Source of the DNA: Clostridiales bacterium
Lineage (GTDB): Bacteria; Bacillota; Clostridia; Lachnospirales; Lachnospiraceae
Length of the DNA stretch: 39,551 bases
Reading direction: 5' to 3'
Assembly (NCBI GenBank): GCA_020859995.1
Contig: JAJBVE010000001.1
Span: 1 to 39,551 of the forward strand
The notes under the pieces are model-generated. The model saw nothing but the letters and a program-made list of their open reading frames with translations. It had not been told where the DNA came from and searched no databases. The translations under genes and the position numbers were made by a program. Of the stretch, positions 8,073 through 15,491 are shown in pieces. Position 1 is the stretch's first letter. Every line of letters starts with the position of its first letter.

Positions 8073-8707
8073 AGATTATTCCTGCAAAAGTGGAGTTTAT
8101 TACCCCGATTGATGGGAATGTGGTTATGAAACGTCTGGAGGAGTGCGGACGTGTCTGCTACAAATCAGAAGATAAGATCACAGAAGACAGCGCGGAGAAA
8201 TTCCTCCGCGGCGTGATCCGACGCGGGCATGAGTCCGTCTTGGAACACTGTTTCTTTACAGTCCGGTTCACAGTAGACCGCGGTATCTCGCATGAGCTTG
8301 TGCGGCACAGGATCGCAAGCTTCTCACAAGAGAGCACCCGCTACTGCAACTACTCAAAGGACGGATTCGGCAATGAGATCACAGTGATCAAACCCTGTTT
8401 TCTGCAAGAGGATACACTTGGCTATGCAATATGGGAAAGCACTTGTGAGCACACAGAAAAATCCTATTTCGATATGTTGGGCTGTGGATGCACTCCGCAG
8501 GAGGCGCGGTCGGTGCTCCCGAACAGCCTGAAAACAGAAGTTGTTATGACCTGCAATATCCGTGAGTGGCGGCACTTTTTGCTGTTGCGCTGTTCGAAGA
8601 CGGCCCATTCGCAGATGCGCGAGGTGGCTACACAGCTACTGGAGATGGTTATGAAGGAGATGCCGGTGCTGTTTGAGGACATAGCGAAAGAGGTGTCGGA
8701 TGGATGA
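8069..8707 (+). CDS. thyX: FAD-dependent thymidylate synthase
   Basis: Makes dTMP from dUMP using methylene-tetrahydrofolate, with FAD and NADPH. The 212-residue length is normal for ThyX. The signature RHRIASFSQESTRY (79-92) is present, and upstream HESVLEH (54-60) and downstream NIREWRHFLLLR fit FAD/dUMP-binding regions of the family. The start is GTG 8069, coupled to the stop of the membrane protein gene; its own stop overlaps the next ATG. Phages carry it to supply dTMP for replication, which fits the polymerase and MazG-like genes nearby. Confidence 0.95.
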   Translation: MKIIPAKVEFITPIDGNVVMKRLEECGRVCYKSEDKITEDSAEKFLRGVIRRGHESVLEHCFFTVRFTVDRGISHELVRHRIASFSQESTRYCNYSKDGFGNEITVIKPCFLQEDTLGYAIWESTCEHTEKSYFDMLGCGCTPQEARSVLPNSLKTEVVMTCNIREWRHFLLLRCSKTAHSQMREVATQLLEMVMKEMPVLFEDIAKEVSDG

Positions 8708-9072
8708 GCAGGGCAGAGATCCGAAGGCAAAAGAGAGAGCAGGAAAAGGTAAAAACCGCTACGTATAATTTAACAAAGGCACAACTCGATCAGATGGTAA
8801 AAGATGCAATCGGGGAACAGATGGAGGAAATAAAGCAGCAGGCGACGGATGATGCGATTAATACGGCTGTGGTCCTGCTACTTACTCTTCCGCTCGAAGT
8901 GCTTATGGATCACTATTGGCCGAAGACTTATGCGAAAAAAATCCCAGAATTCACAAATTATGTTTTGCAGTATTACGAAGACTGGGAAGACGGAAAAATC
9001 GACATCGACGATTTAATTAATGATTTGTGGGAGTACGCAGGTGTAAGGCTGGAAGAAGGAGAACGGGAATGA
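8704..9072 (+). CDS. Phage protein of unknown function (122 aa)
   Basis: A helical, charged protein. A basic N-terminus (MSRAEIRRQKREQEK) is followed by a Lys/Gln-rich helix, a hydrophobic stretch (AINTAVVLLLTLPLEVLMDHYW, about residues 57-78) and an acidic C-terminal half (DWEDGKIDIDDLINDLW). Coupled to thyX through ATGA and to the next gene in the same way. Proteins with the MSRAERRR-type opening are common in Firmicute phages, but no function is known to me. Confidence 0.75.
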   Translation: MSRAEIRRQKREQEKVKTATYNLTKAQLDQMVKDAIGEQMEEIKQQATDDAINTAVVLLLTLPLEVLMDHYWPKTYAKKIPEFTNYVLQYYEDWEDGKIDIDDLINDLWEYAGVRLEEGERE

Positions 9073-9335
9073 GTAGGACACTTAATGATATGTTTAGTGA
9101 GCTTTTTGGTGGCTTGTACAGCGATATGATGAATAATAATGAGCCTCAGTACCCAAAGATCGAGATCCAATTCCGGAAAAAGGAATTTGAAGATACCTTA
9201 AATGAGATGTGGTCCAATTATGGCACGGGAAACGTAGCGCAGCTGCCAGAATACCAGAAACAGGTCAAGATCATCAAAGAAGCAGGCTGCAAGGTGCTGC
9301 GTAACTCGGCAGGAAAGCACAAGATCATCATATAG
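9069..9335 (+). CDS. Phage protein of unknown function (88 aa)
   Basis: Starts MSRTLNDMFSELFGGL at ATG 9069, overlapping the previous stop; AGAAGGAG lies upstream. It has a C-terminal basic segment (IIKEAGCKVLRNSAGKHKII) that could bind nucleic acid. No family recognised. Confidence 0.7.
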   Translation: MSRTLNDMFSELFGGLYSDMMNNNEPQYPKIEIQFRKKEFEDTLNEMWSNYGTGNVAQLPEYQKQVKIIKEAGCKVLRNSAGKHKIII

Positions 9336-9345
9336 GAGGCAGAGC

Positions 9346-9618
9346 ATGAAAAGAGCAGAGGTATTAAAGCAGGCAGAAGTATGTGTTTGTGGTAAGAGGG
9401 AGCAGGACTACGGAAATCCGGAGGATAATTTCAACCAGATCGCGCTGCTGTGGAGTGCTTATATGGGGCACAGCTACACGGCGCAGGATGTGGCAATGAT
9501 GATGGCGCTGTTGAAAGTGGCGCGGATCAAGACAGGCACAGGAACAACAGACAGCTTTGTGGATCTGGCCGGGTACGCGGCCTGTGCAGGTGAGATTACT
9601 ACAGAAAAGGGGCGGTGA
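9346..9618 (+). CDS. DUF6378 phage protein
   Basis: A 90-residue protein matching the DUF6378 pattern: REQDYGNPEDNFNQIALLWSAY, then YTAQDVAMMMALLKVARI and DSFVDLAGYAA. The all-helical layout with conserved Glu/Asp on helices resembles MazG-like nucleotide pyrophosphohydrolases, so a role in nucleotide handling is possible but unproven. Ribosome site AGGAGG at 9332-9337, ATG 9346. Confidence 0.8.
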   Translation: MKRAEVLKQAEVCVCGKREQDYGNPEDNFNQIALLWSAYMGHSYTAQDVAMMMALLKVARIKTGTGTTDSFVDLAGYAACAGEITTEKGR

Positions 9619-9623
9619 GGAAA

Positions 9624-9746
9624 ATGTGGAAAGCGATAGGATACATTATTTTATTCATCATAATTATGCTGGCCAGCATGTGGTTTGTAAAGCTTATATA
9701 CGAATCAGGGATGCCGCTCTGGCTGAAAATCTGGCTGCTAAAATAG
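9624..9746 (+). CDS. Single-pass membrane peptide (40 aa)
   Basis: A 40-residue peptide MWKAIGYIILFIIIMLASMW..., almost all hydrophobic in residues 5-22, with a second partly hydrophobic end (PLWLKIWLLK). ATG 9624 follows GGTGAGG; stop TAG 9744-9746. It sits tightly between DUF6378 and the NADAR gene. Function unknown. Confidence 0.6.
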   Translation: MWKAIGYIILFIIIMLASMWFVKLIYESGMPLWLKIWLLK

Positions 9747-9765
9747 AGGAGAGGGGGGGTACACG

Positions 9766-10203
9766 ATGACAGGATGTATTGATTCTTTTATGGGAAGCTA
9801 TTATTTTCTCAGCAACTACTATCCCTGCCCGGTAAGATATAAAGGCCTTCGGTTTTTAAGCTCGGAAGCTGCCTATCAGGCACAGAAAAGTGCGTCTGAC
9901 AGTGTCCGTCAGATGTTCGTCGGGCTTACACCAGACGAAGCAAAGGCATTGGGGAACCAGGTAAATGCCCGCTCGGACTGGGATACTGCAAAGATCGCAG
10001 TGATGCATGACGTCGTGCGCGAGAAGTTCTGGCAGAATTCGGCGCTTGCAATCCTGCTGGATAATACCGGTGATGAAATACTTAAAGAGGGCAATGACTG
10101 GGGAGACACATTCTGGGGCGTGGACAGTACAACAGGGGAAGGACAGAACCAGCTTGGTATCATCCTGATGCAGATCCGAAACGAGCTGCGGCAGGCAAAG
10201 TAG
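9766..10203 (+). CDS. NADAR-domain protein (YbiA-like)
   Basis: A 145-residue single-domain NADAR protein. Family hallmarks are visible: FMGSYYFLSNYYPCPV (about 7-22), the SSEAAYQAQKSA block (31-43), the ARSDWDTAKIAVMHDVVREKF region (68-88) and the C-terminal DTFWGVDSTTGEGQNQLGIILM (about 113-134). Established work shows NADAR proteins act on ADP-ribose derivatives: YbiA/RibX-type enzymes cleave riboflavin intermediates, and others remove ADP-ribose from guanine in DNA. Phage NADAR proteins have been reported to counter DarT-type defence. A similar counter-defence role, or protection from the phage's own ART-like proteins at 23-25 kb, is inference. Confidence 0.9.
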   Translation: MTGCIDSFMGSYYFLSNYYPCPVRYKGLRFLSSEAAYQAQKSASDSVRQMFVGLTPDEAKALGNQVNARSDWDTAKIAVMHDVVREKFWQNSALAILLDNTGDEILKEGNDWGDTFWGVDSTTGEGQNQLGIILMQIRNELRQAK

Positions 10204-10217
10204 GAGGAGCAGAGTGT

Positions 10218-10904
10218 ATGTTTGCAAAAAAAAAGGAACTGGACACTGACGCCATAACCCGCCTTGCGAACGGGATCGTAGTGCAGGCTGCAGATGATTA
10301 CCGGAGGGCTCTTAAGGTGCTTAAGATACAGCCACGCGACTACAGGACGCGGCTTACATGGGAAAGAGCACTCGCAGATAAGCAAGAGGTTGAGAGGTTC
10401 TTCCGCTCGCAGTGGTACCAGATGCTAAGCAGTATTGATGGCGAGTATATGATCAGACGGCTGTGCAACGAGCTGAAATTTAAAATGGAGGACGAGGATA
10501 TGGACAGTATGTATCACGCATGCAGATGGTGCCGGAACTACGAAAAAGGGAAGTGCATGTGCGACAAAATTGATGAACCGGAGAGCACAGCGGTCGATTA
10601 TGTGTTTGATGTGGCAGAGTCCGGACAGCTTTCGGAAGTGTTGGAAGAAAGCTTACATAGCGCGGATCAGCAGGCTTTTAAGGATACACTGCGTGTAAAG
10701 CTCATTGACTGGAAAATATCGGGAAAGCATATAACAGAATTTACGGAGCTGTTCGATGAGTGCATGATGGAATTTCTGGATACAAAGTGTAAACCGCTCT
10801 GTGATGAGAATGTCTCCCGACTGTATCAGCATATGCCAGAGCCGGAGAGCAAAGGCGCGATAATAAAGGACCCAGAAGAGTTCTGCTGCAAATATTTTGA
10901 GTAG
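10218..10904 (+). CDS. Phage protein of unknown function with a Cys cluster (228 aa)
   Basis: A helical charged protein. The N-terminal part (MFAKKKELDTDAITRLANGIV, then a basic helix with ...RRALKVL) resembles small phage early proteins. A cysteine patch CRWCRNYEKGKCMC (about residues 102-115) may bind metal, and more Cys are near the end (CKPLCDEN, FCCKYFE). Start ATG 10218 behind TAGGAGGAG. No function can be assigned. Confidence 0.75.
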   Translation: MFAKKKELDTDAITRLANGIVVQAADDYRRALKVLKIQPRDYRTRLTWERALADKQEVERFFRSQWYQMLSSIDGEYMIRRLCNELKFKMEDEDMDSMYHACRWCRNYEKGKCMCDKIDEPESTAVDYVFDVAESGQLSEVLEESLHSADQQAFKDTLRVKLIDWKISGKHITEFTELFDECMMEFLDTKCKPLCDENVSRLYQHMPEPESKGAIIKDPEEFCCKYFE

Positions 10905-10916
10905 GAGGGAACGCAA

Positions 10917-11501
10917 ATGAAATTACAGGATCTTGTTTTACCTGTGGCTATTCATTGCAAAAATGAGAAAGAAGCAGAAATATTTTGTAATCATCTGTCA
11001 GAAATTGGAAGGTCCGCCGGATATGTAATCCAGTTTATGGAGTACGAGGAAAACCTGTGTTATTACATAGAAGATAATGTGTACGGCAATATACTGTATG
11101 GCGATGTAGAAACGGCCAAAGAAGAAGGACTTAAAATTGTAGAATTTTCCGATCTGGATTATGAAAAACCTGTGACTTATAAATACGGGCAGATGCTTAT
11201 TTCAAATCAAGACACGGAGATAGAGAATTTCCCAGGTATTGTTTTTAAGATTCACAAAGGCAACAGAGTTGTTGTTGGCTTCGATGGACTGGCGCACCAT
11301 ATGGAAAGTGGTTACGCACAGCCATTCGAAGATGGCATAAGCATAGAGGGATATTCGCACACAGGTGTTGTGGCGATGGTATGGAAGTATCTTAACCAGT
11401 ATCTCCCTATGGAAAAGATGCTGGAAGATTACGGCCTAAAGCCAAAAGACATAACGGATGTGATCAAAAAAGCGCTGGCAGAGATTGGCCTGCACGAGTA
11501 G
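10917..11501 (+). CDS. Phage protein of unknown function, related at its N-terminus to the 13.0-kb gene (194 aa)
   Basis: Starts MKLQDLVLPVAIHCKNEKEA. Residues 10-90 show the same order of features as the protein at 13010: xxIHCxxExEAxxxxxHL, a tyrosine-rich middle, then EFSDL. The two are probably diverged paralogues with different C-terminal halves; here the C-terminal half ends in a helical LKPKDITDVIKKALAEIG. Function unknown. ATG 10917 behind TAGGAGGGA. Confidence 0.75.
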   Translation: MKLQDLVLPVAIHCKNEKEAEIFCNHLSEIGRSAGYVIQFMEYEENLCYYIEDNVYGNILYGDVETAKEEGLKIVEFSDLDYEKPVTYKYGQMLISNQDTEIENFPGIVFKIHKGNRVVVGFDGLAHHMESGYAQPFEDGISIEGYSHTGVVAMVWKYLNQYLPMEKMLEDYGLKPKDITDVIKKALAEIGLHE

Positions 11502-11514
11502 GAGGATAAAGGGA

Positions 11515-12048
11515 ATGAGAATAAAGCGAACGATAGGAATTAAAACTGATGAGTATATGATCGGAGCTGTTATAGCATTTAAGCTGAAAACGGGCGAGAA
11601 AGTACAGGCAATGGCAATGGAGCGAATCGGAAACAGTACGCTGTTCCTACTTGTGGACTGCCTTAATGATGAGGCTCAAATGAACGCCACAAACACTACT
11701 GAGGGCGGATACGAAAAATCTGATTTACGTAAATGGCTGAACAAAGAAGTATTGAGCCAGTTCCCGACTAAAATTAGAAAACGGATGGTTCAACTCGAAA
11801 ATGGAGACTATCTTTCGATTCCTGCAAAGGCAAATATTTTTGGAACAGCTGATAAAGAATGCTGGGAGCCAATGAAGAAGCGCCGTAACCGAATTGCATA
11901 TCATGGAAAAGACGAAGAGCTCGAATGGTATTGGCTGCGGGATGTTGTTTCGGCGTCTGGCTTTGCGAATGTCAGCAACAACGGCAATGCGAGCTACGGC
12001 AGCGCGTCCGGCGTCAATGGTGTGCGCCCGTTTTTCTTAATCTCATAA
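11515..12048 (+). CDS. DUF6273-like protein with a DGR-like variable C-terminus (177 aa)
   Basis: The C-terminal half has the DUF6273 layout: SDLRKWLN (about 64-71), a mid segment with EWYWLRDV (about 141-148), and a terminal GVRPFF (169-174). Residues 154-168 are built mostly from Ser, Asn, Gly and Tyr encoded by AGC, AAC/AAT, GGC and TAC codons. This is the set produced when adenines of AAC codons in a template repeat are mutated, as in diversity-generating retroelement variable proteins. An 8-bp stem, 4-nt loop hairpin starts 4 nt after the stop. ATG 11515 has GGAGG 9 nt upstream. No reverse transcriptase or template repeat is visible in the window, so the DGR role is inference. Confidence 0.75.
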   Translation: MRIKRTIGIKTDEYMIGAVIAFKLKTGEKVQAMAMERIGNSTLFLLVDCLNDEAQMNATNTTEGGYEKSDLRKWLNKEVLSQFPTKIRKRMVQLENGDYLSIPAKANIFGTADKECWEPMKKRRNRIAYHGKDEELEWYWLRDVVSASGFANVSNNGNASYGSASGVNGVRPFFLIS

Positions 12049-12051
12049 TCC

Positions 12052-12071
12052 CCCGCCCCTTTAGGGGCGGG
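12052..12071 (+). promoter_or_regulatory. GC-rich 8-bp hairpin with 4-nt loop after the variable-region gene
   Basis: CCCGCCCC (12052-12059), loop TTTA (12060-12063), GGGGCGGG (12064-12071). The next bases are TTAGAGCGG, with no T-run, so it is a poor Rho-independent terminator. In studied DGRs (phage BPP-1) a hairpin/cruciform with an 8-bp stem and 4-nt loop just downstream of the variable region is needed for efficient target recognition. Size and place match that element. Confidence 0.65.
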
Positions 12072-12122
12072 TTAGAGCGGTTACAAAAATGCGAATAAGA
12101 AGGAAGGAGCAGATAAAGCAAA

Positions 12123-12485
12123 ATGCATGAGTATATAAATAGCGAAGCAGTCAAACATCCGAGTATCACAGAGCTTGTAAAGCAAGCAGGTGAAAATGCA
12201 AGAAAAGCTGGTTTTTATGAGACAGATACAAAGCCTACGGATTATGTGGCGAAGATCCATAGCGAAGTGTCAGAGGTGCTGGAGGAATTTAGGGTAGGCC
12301 ACGAAGCTACACGAGTGTATCACAGAGGCGATGGAAAACCGGAAGGGGTACCTATAGAATTGGCAGATGTTGTTATCGGATGTTTCAGTATGGCAGCATA
12401 TTATGGTATTGACCTGGAAACTGCTATCATCGAAAAACAAGAATTTAATGCCACACGTTCGTATCTGCATGGAAAAGAATTTTAG
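12123..12485 (+). CDS. MazG-like nucleotide pyrophosphohydrolase
   Basis: A 120-residue all-alpha NTP pyrophosphohydrolase-like protein. The metal-binding pattern is seen as EVSEVLEEF (about residues 48-56) followed by ELADVVIG (about 79-86), the EXXE...EXXD arrangement of the MazG superfamily. The family hydrolyses (d)NTPs or related alarmones to monophosphates. In phages it may trim non-canonical dNTPs or interfere with (p)ppGpp. The ribosome site AAGGAGG lies about 15 nt upstream, longer than usual. Confidence 0.85.
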   Translation: MHEYINSEAVKHPSITELVKQAGENARKAGFYETDTKPTDYVAKIHSEVSEVLEEFRVGHEATRVYHRGDGKPEGVPIELADVVIGCFSMAAYYGIDLETAIIEKQEFNATRSYLHGKEF

Positions 12486-12497
12486 AAGGGGCGCAAA

Positions 12498-12782
12498 ATG
12501 AAGATATTCAACATAAACGAGATTGTGAAAGTAAAATTAACGCCGTTTGGTACAGAAATTTACTATCATAAATACGACGAGGTAAATAAAGCTATCATAA
12601 AACGTCACGGAAAACCGATTGAACCGAAAATGCCCAAAATTGACAATGACGGTTTTACAGAGTTTCAACTGTGGGAATTTATTCAGCTGTACGGAGATCA
12701 CATCGGACTGGGAATACCAAACGTCATTGTCGATAATAATTTTTATATCGAAGATAGCAAATTGATGGAGGTTGCAGAATGA
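12498..12782 (+). CDS. Phage protein of unknown function (94 aa)
   Basis: Starts MKIFNINEIVKVKLTPFG at ATG 12498 and ends coupled to the next gene by ATGA. The pattern VKLTPFGxxI...FQLWEFIxLYG...G resembles small phage proteins found in early regions of Clostridia phages; their function is not known to me. No membrane segment or Cys motif. Confidence 0.75.
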   Translation: MKIFNINEIVKVKLTPFGTEIYYHKYDEVNKAIIKRHGKPIEPKMPKIDNDGFTEFQLWEFIQLYGDHIGLGIPNVIVDNNFYIEDSKLMEVAE

Positions 12783-13000
12783 AAGAAGTGATGCATTATT
12801 ATTGTGGAATATGCGGAGAAATGTACAGCGAAAAGAGAAAGTGCCAGATGTGCGAGAAGTCACACATGAAGCCGAAGGGATTTGGTGAGAACGTGAAGTA
12901 TACGCCATATACTCAGCAGTCACCATACAAAGACCGTAATTATCCCAAGTGGTTGGAAATCACTTTTGAGGATGGCACGACAAGGCGGTATCACGAATAG
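12779..13000 (+). CDS. Small zinc-ribbon protein (73 aa)
   Basis: The two CXXC motifs CGIC (9-12) and CQMC (22-25) near the N-terminus form a likely zinc ribbon. The C-terminal half is basic and aromatic, ending WLEITFEDGTTRRYHE. It overlaps the previous stop by 4 nt. Probably a nucleic-acid or protein-binding early protein; no specific role can be stated. Confidence 0.7.
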   Translation: MKEVMHYYCGICGEMYSEKRKCQMCEKSHMKPKGFGENVKYTPYTQQSPYKDRNYPKWLEITFEDGTTRRYHE

Positions 13001-13009
13001 GAGGGCATC

Positions 13010-13804
13010 ATGAAATTTAAAGAGAACGCGATTAAGCCGGGCATGGTAATCCACTGTCCGACAGAAGAGGATGCGAGGGCGTTGTCAGAACATTTGATAA
13101 AACTCGGAGTAGCTAACGCAAATCATATCATGGAATACTATGGATTGAATAATGGCGTTGGAAAAACAGACACGGTATGGATAAAACAGAAAGAGGGATA
13201 TTTGACTGTAGAGTATAGCGACAGAAAATGGTACGAAAAAGACGAATATCAAATGGAAATCACCGAATTTTCCGACCTGATTGAGTCTGATTTAAGTAAT
13301 GCGGAAATCGAAGAAAAAGAATGGGAGAAATTCTGTGAAGAAGAAAAACAATCTGGAATGAGCGCGGAAGAGGCAATGGACTGGTTGTGGGAAAATGTAC
13401 AGAAAAAAGATGTATTATACAGCGTATTTGAGCAAGACTGCGATATGCAAAGCATATTTGTAAAGTACACTCCAGAAGAAATCGTACTGAAAATCGGACA
13501 GTACGAAGCCGAAAAGAAAACGCCGAAGCCTGTAGAGGTTGAGTATGGATGGTGCTGTGAAATATTTTGGGTTGGCGAAACCGGATGGGAACCGATTGAC
13601 GATGAAGAAGTCTGGGGTGTAGATGAAAACGCAGCCAAAGACCATGCGGCGGAAATGGCTCGAAGATTTATTACCTACCATGTAGCAGACAAACAGTATA
13701 TTTCTGGTTGTAAAGAACAGAGAGAAGCGGTGAAAAACGCTCTGGAAGATGGTAAGACTGTATCATATCGGGTATTTGGTATCTGCCGCGCAAAGGAGGG
13801 CTAA
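13010..13804 (+). CDS. Phage protein of unknown function, paralogue-like to the 10.9-kb gene (264 aa)
   Basis: N-terminal half: KPGMVIHCPTEEDARALSEHL, a Tyr-rich middle and ITEFSDL, matching the layout of the 10917 gene. C-terminal half: acidic linker with EEKEWEKFCEEEKQSGMSAEEAMD, then VEYGWCCEIFWVGETGW and a ...VSYRVFGICRAKEG end that may form a small beta domain. Start ATG 13010 behind AGGAGGGC. No enzymatic motif recognised. Confidence 0.75.
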   Translation: MKFKENAIKPGMVIHCPTEEDARALSEHLIKLGVANANHIMEYYGLNNGVGKTDTVWIKQKEGYLTVEYSDRKWYEKDEYQMEITEFSDLIESDLSNAEIEEKEWEKFCEEEKQSGMSAEEAMDWLWENVQKKDVLYSVFEQDCDMQSIFVKYTPEEIVLKIGQYEAEKKTPKPVEVEYGWCCEIFWVGETGWEPIDDEEVWGVDENAAKDHAAEMARRFITYHVADKQYISGCKEQREAVKNALEDGKTVSYRVFGICRAKEG

Positions 13805-13812
13805 ACACGACA

Positions 13813-14250
13813 ATGATTGATACTATACATTATTCTACTACACCGCTTTTGGAGAATGCTCAAAGAGCCGAAAGCCACCGAACTATGCAAATGCTGATCG
13901 AGCAGAACGCAAGAAAAGAAAATGATCAGAAGAAAGAGGAAAAGGCGGAACCGGTACATGGTTGGATTCTATGCAGCGAGAAACTGCCGGAAGTGGAAGT
14001 GCCTGTGCTGATTTACCATAATTTTCGGGAAACCGGATGCTATGAAAAAATAACAATAGGGCATTTACACAAACCCGAAGACCGAAGCAGGAAGCCATTC
14101 TGGCAATGGGTAGCCTGTGACAAAATATATAAAGAGTGGATCAGTGACTATCATAGGGCGGAATTTATCTGCCCTGGCGATGAATATGTAATTGCATGGA
14201 TGCCATTACCGGAGTCACCTAAGATTAAAAGATTGGAGGGTGAATCATGA
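13813..14250 (+). CDS. DUF551-domain protein
   Basis: A 145-residue protein whose second half matches DUF551: GWILCSEKLPEVEVPVLIYH (about 50-69) through VIAWMPLPESP (about 127-137). DUF551 is a small, Trp-rich beta-domain common in phage accessory genes and without known function. The N-terminal 45 residues are a charged helix. The stop overlaps the next ATG. No clear AGGAGG site precedes ATG 13813; the rest of the gene is a convincing frame. Confidence 0.8.
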   Translation: MIDTIHYSTTPLLENAQRAESHRTMQMLIEQNARKENDQKKEEKAEPVHGWILCSEKLPEVEVPVLIYHNFRETGCYEKITIGHLHKPEDRSRKPFWQWVACDKIYKEWISDYHRAEFICPGDEYVIAWMPLPESPKIKRLEGES

Positions 14251-14522
14251 AAGCTGTTTTGGTACTGGATGAAATGCCAGAGAGATGTGAAGAGTGTCCT
14301 TTGTGCAGACGCGATACTTTTGAGCAGTTAGGATGTTCGGCACAAAGCCATGTCATAAATGTCATACTGCGTATGGTTGGGCAGAAGAAGCCCAGATGGT
14401 GCCCTTTGCGCCCGATGCCAGATTATGATTATCGGGATATGTATGAACCTGCTGATTACTGCTATCAAGTTGGGTGGAATAAATGCATTAAGGCAATAGA
14501 AGGGAGCGGAGAAGATGCTTAA
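14247..14522 (+). CDS. Cys-rich small phage protein (91 aa)
   Basis: Starts MKAVLVLDEMPERCEECPLCRR. Cysteines at 14, 17 and 20, another in LGCSAQ and one in RWCPLRPMPDY suggest a small metal site. The opening VLVLDEMPxxCxxCPL and the later WCPLRP block form a recurring phage protein type in Firmicutes. Coupled to both neighbours (ATGA upstream; the next ATG lies 8 nt before its stop). Function unknown. Confidence 0.78.
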   Translation: MKAVLVLDEMPERCEECPLCRRDTFEQLGCSAQSHVINVILRMVGQKKPRWCPLRPMPDYDYRDMYEPADYCYQVGWNKCIKAIEGSGEDA

Positions 14523-15027
14523 ACCTGCACAGCTTTACGCTGACAAATTGCGAAAGGCAGAACTGGAAACATGGTATAAGCCAGAGAACATTTACTGGAA
14601 TGGTTGCTATGGTGACTGCTACATTAACCTGCCGAAAAATAATTATGATGCACACTGTTTTGTATCTGTTGATAAAAATGATGAGGTAATCGGCTACATA
14701 TCCTACGCTGTAAATTGGGCAGCGATGTCCGCAGATAGATTCGGGGCAATCAGTTTCCGAAAAGGCAGTGTCGAATACGCGCGAGACCTGTTTCAGGCGG
14801 TATGCGATATTTTCGGAAAGTACCACATGAACAGAATGCAATGGTGCTGTTTCGCTAATAACCCTGCAATTCGTGGATATCGGAATTTTATAAAAAAGTA
14901 TGGCGGGCGGGAGTGCGGGTATTATCGACAGGTAGCAAAGCTGCAGGACGGTAAGCTACACGATAGTGTGCAGTTCGAGATTCTGGCCAGTGAATTTAAA
15001 GGAGGGGGCGGAGAATATGAACACTGA
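14515..15027 (+). CDS. Probable GNAT-like protein (170 aa)
   Basis: The order of elements resembles GNAT N-acetyltransferases: AHCFVSVDKNDEVIGYISYAV (about 43-63), a central helix (VEYARDLFQAVCDIF), NRMQWCCFANNPAIRGYRNFIKKYGGRECG (about 104-133) and a closing VQFEILASEF strand. The acetyl-CoA loop (R/Q-x-x-G-x-G/A) is not clear, so catalysis is uncertain. Located within the early accessory genes; the substrate is unknown. Confidence 0.65.
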   Translation: MLKPAQLYADKLRKAELETWYKPENIYWNGCYGDCYINLPKNNYDAHCFVSVDKNDEVIGYISYAVNWAAMSADRFGAISFRKGSVEYARDLFQAVCDIFGKYHMNRMQWCCFANNPAIRGYRNFIKKYGGRECGYYRQVAKLQDGKLHDSVQFEILASEFKGGGGEYEH

Positions 15028-15193
15028 CAGCCTGTTGTGCAACCAAAGCAGAGATATTTTTATGCTATGCAATTACTATCTCGATGGAAAATGCTATTTT
15101 GACAGAGATAGTAGCGGAGAGCTGCCATGCGAAGAATACATGGATAACATGATAGATATATACAGGGAGACAGCAAGAGACAGGAGGCGATAG
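15017..15193 (+). CDS. Small Cys-containing phage protein (58 aa)
   Basis: MNTDSLLCNQSRDIFMLC at ATG 15017, with GGAGGGGGCGGAG upstream and 11 nt of overlap with the previous gene. Cys at 8, 18, 26 and 38 could bind metal. Ends in RETARDRRR. No family recognised. Confidence 0.6.
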   Translation: MNTDSLLCNQSRDIFMLCNYYLDGKCYFDRDSSGELPCEEYMDNMIDIYRETARDRRR

Positions 15194-15194
15194 G

Positions 15195-15491
15195 ATGCAT
15201 AAATACATAGATGCGGATGTGCTGAAAGCTGCTATCAAAGAATTAGATTCTGGCGGGGATTACACAGTATATCACTTTTTAGAATTGATTGATGAAATGC
15301 CAGCCGCAGATGTGGAGCCGGTGAAACACGGAAAGTGGATTAAAACGGACGCAGATTTTCACGATATGCCGATGGAAGAATTCAAGTGTTCTGTATGTGG
15401 AAATACAACCTGCAATCTGACGGATACAACTATCCCGCTACCAAAATTCTGCGATGGGTGCGGTTCTAAAATGGATGGAGATAGTGAATGA
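15195..15491 (+). CDS. Phage zinc-ribbon protein (98 aa)
   Basis: N-terminal helix MHKYIDADVLKAAIKEL, then AADVEPVKHGKWI and a C-terminal zinc ribbon CSVCG...FCDGCGSKMDG. This layout (DVxPVxHGxW followed by CXXC...CXXCGxKMD) is widespread in phages of Clostridia. It probably binds zinc; no target is known. Coupled to the next gene by ATGA. Confidence 0.85.
   Translation: MHKYIDADVLKAAIKELDSGGDYTVYHFLELIDEMPAADVEPVKHGKWIKTDADFHDMPMEEFKCSVCGNTTCNLTDTTIPLPKFCDGCGSKMDGDSE

Noticed and set aside
12052-12071. Reading the GC-rich hairpin as a Rho-independent terminator
   Set aside because: It is followed by TTAGAGCGG rather than a T-run, and the operon continues; a DGR-type target hairpin fits better.
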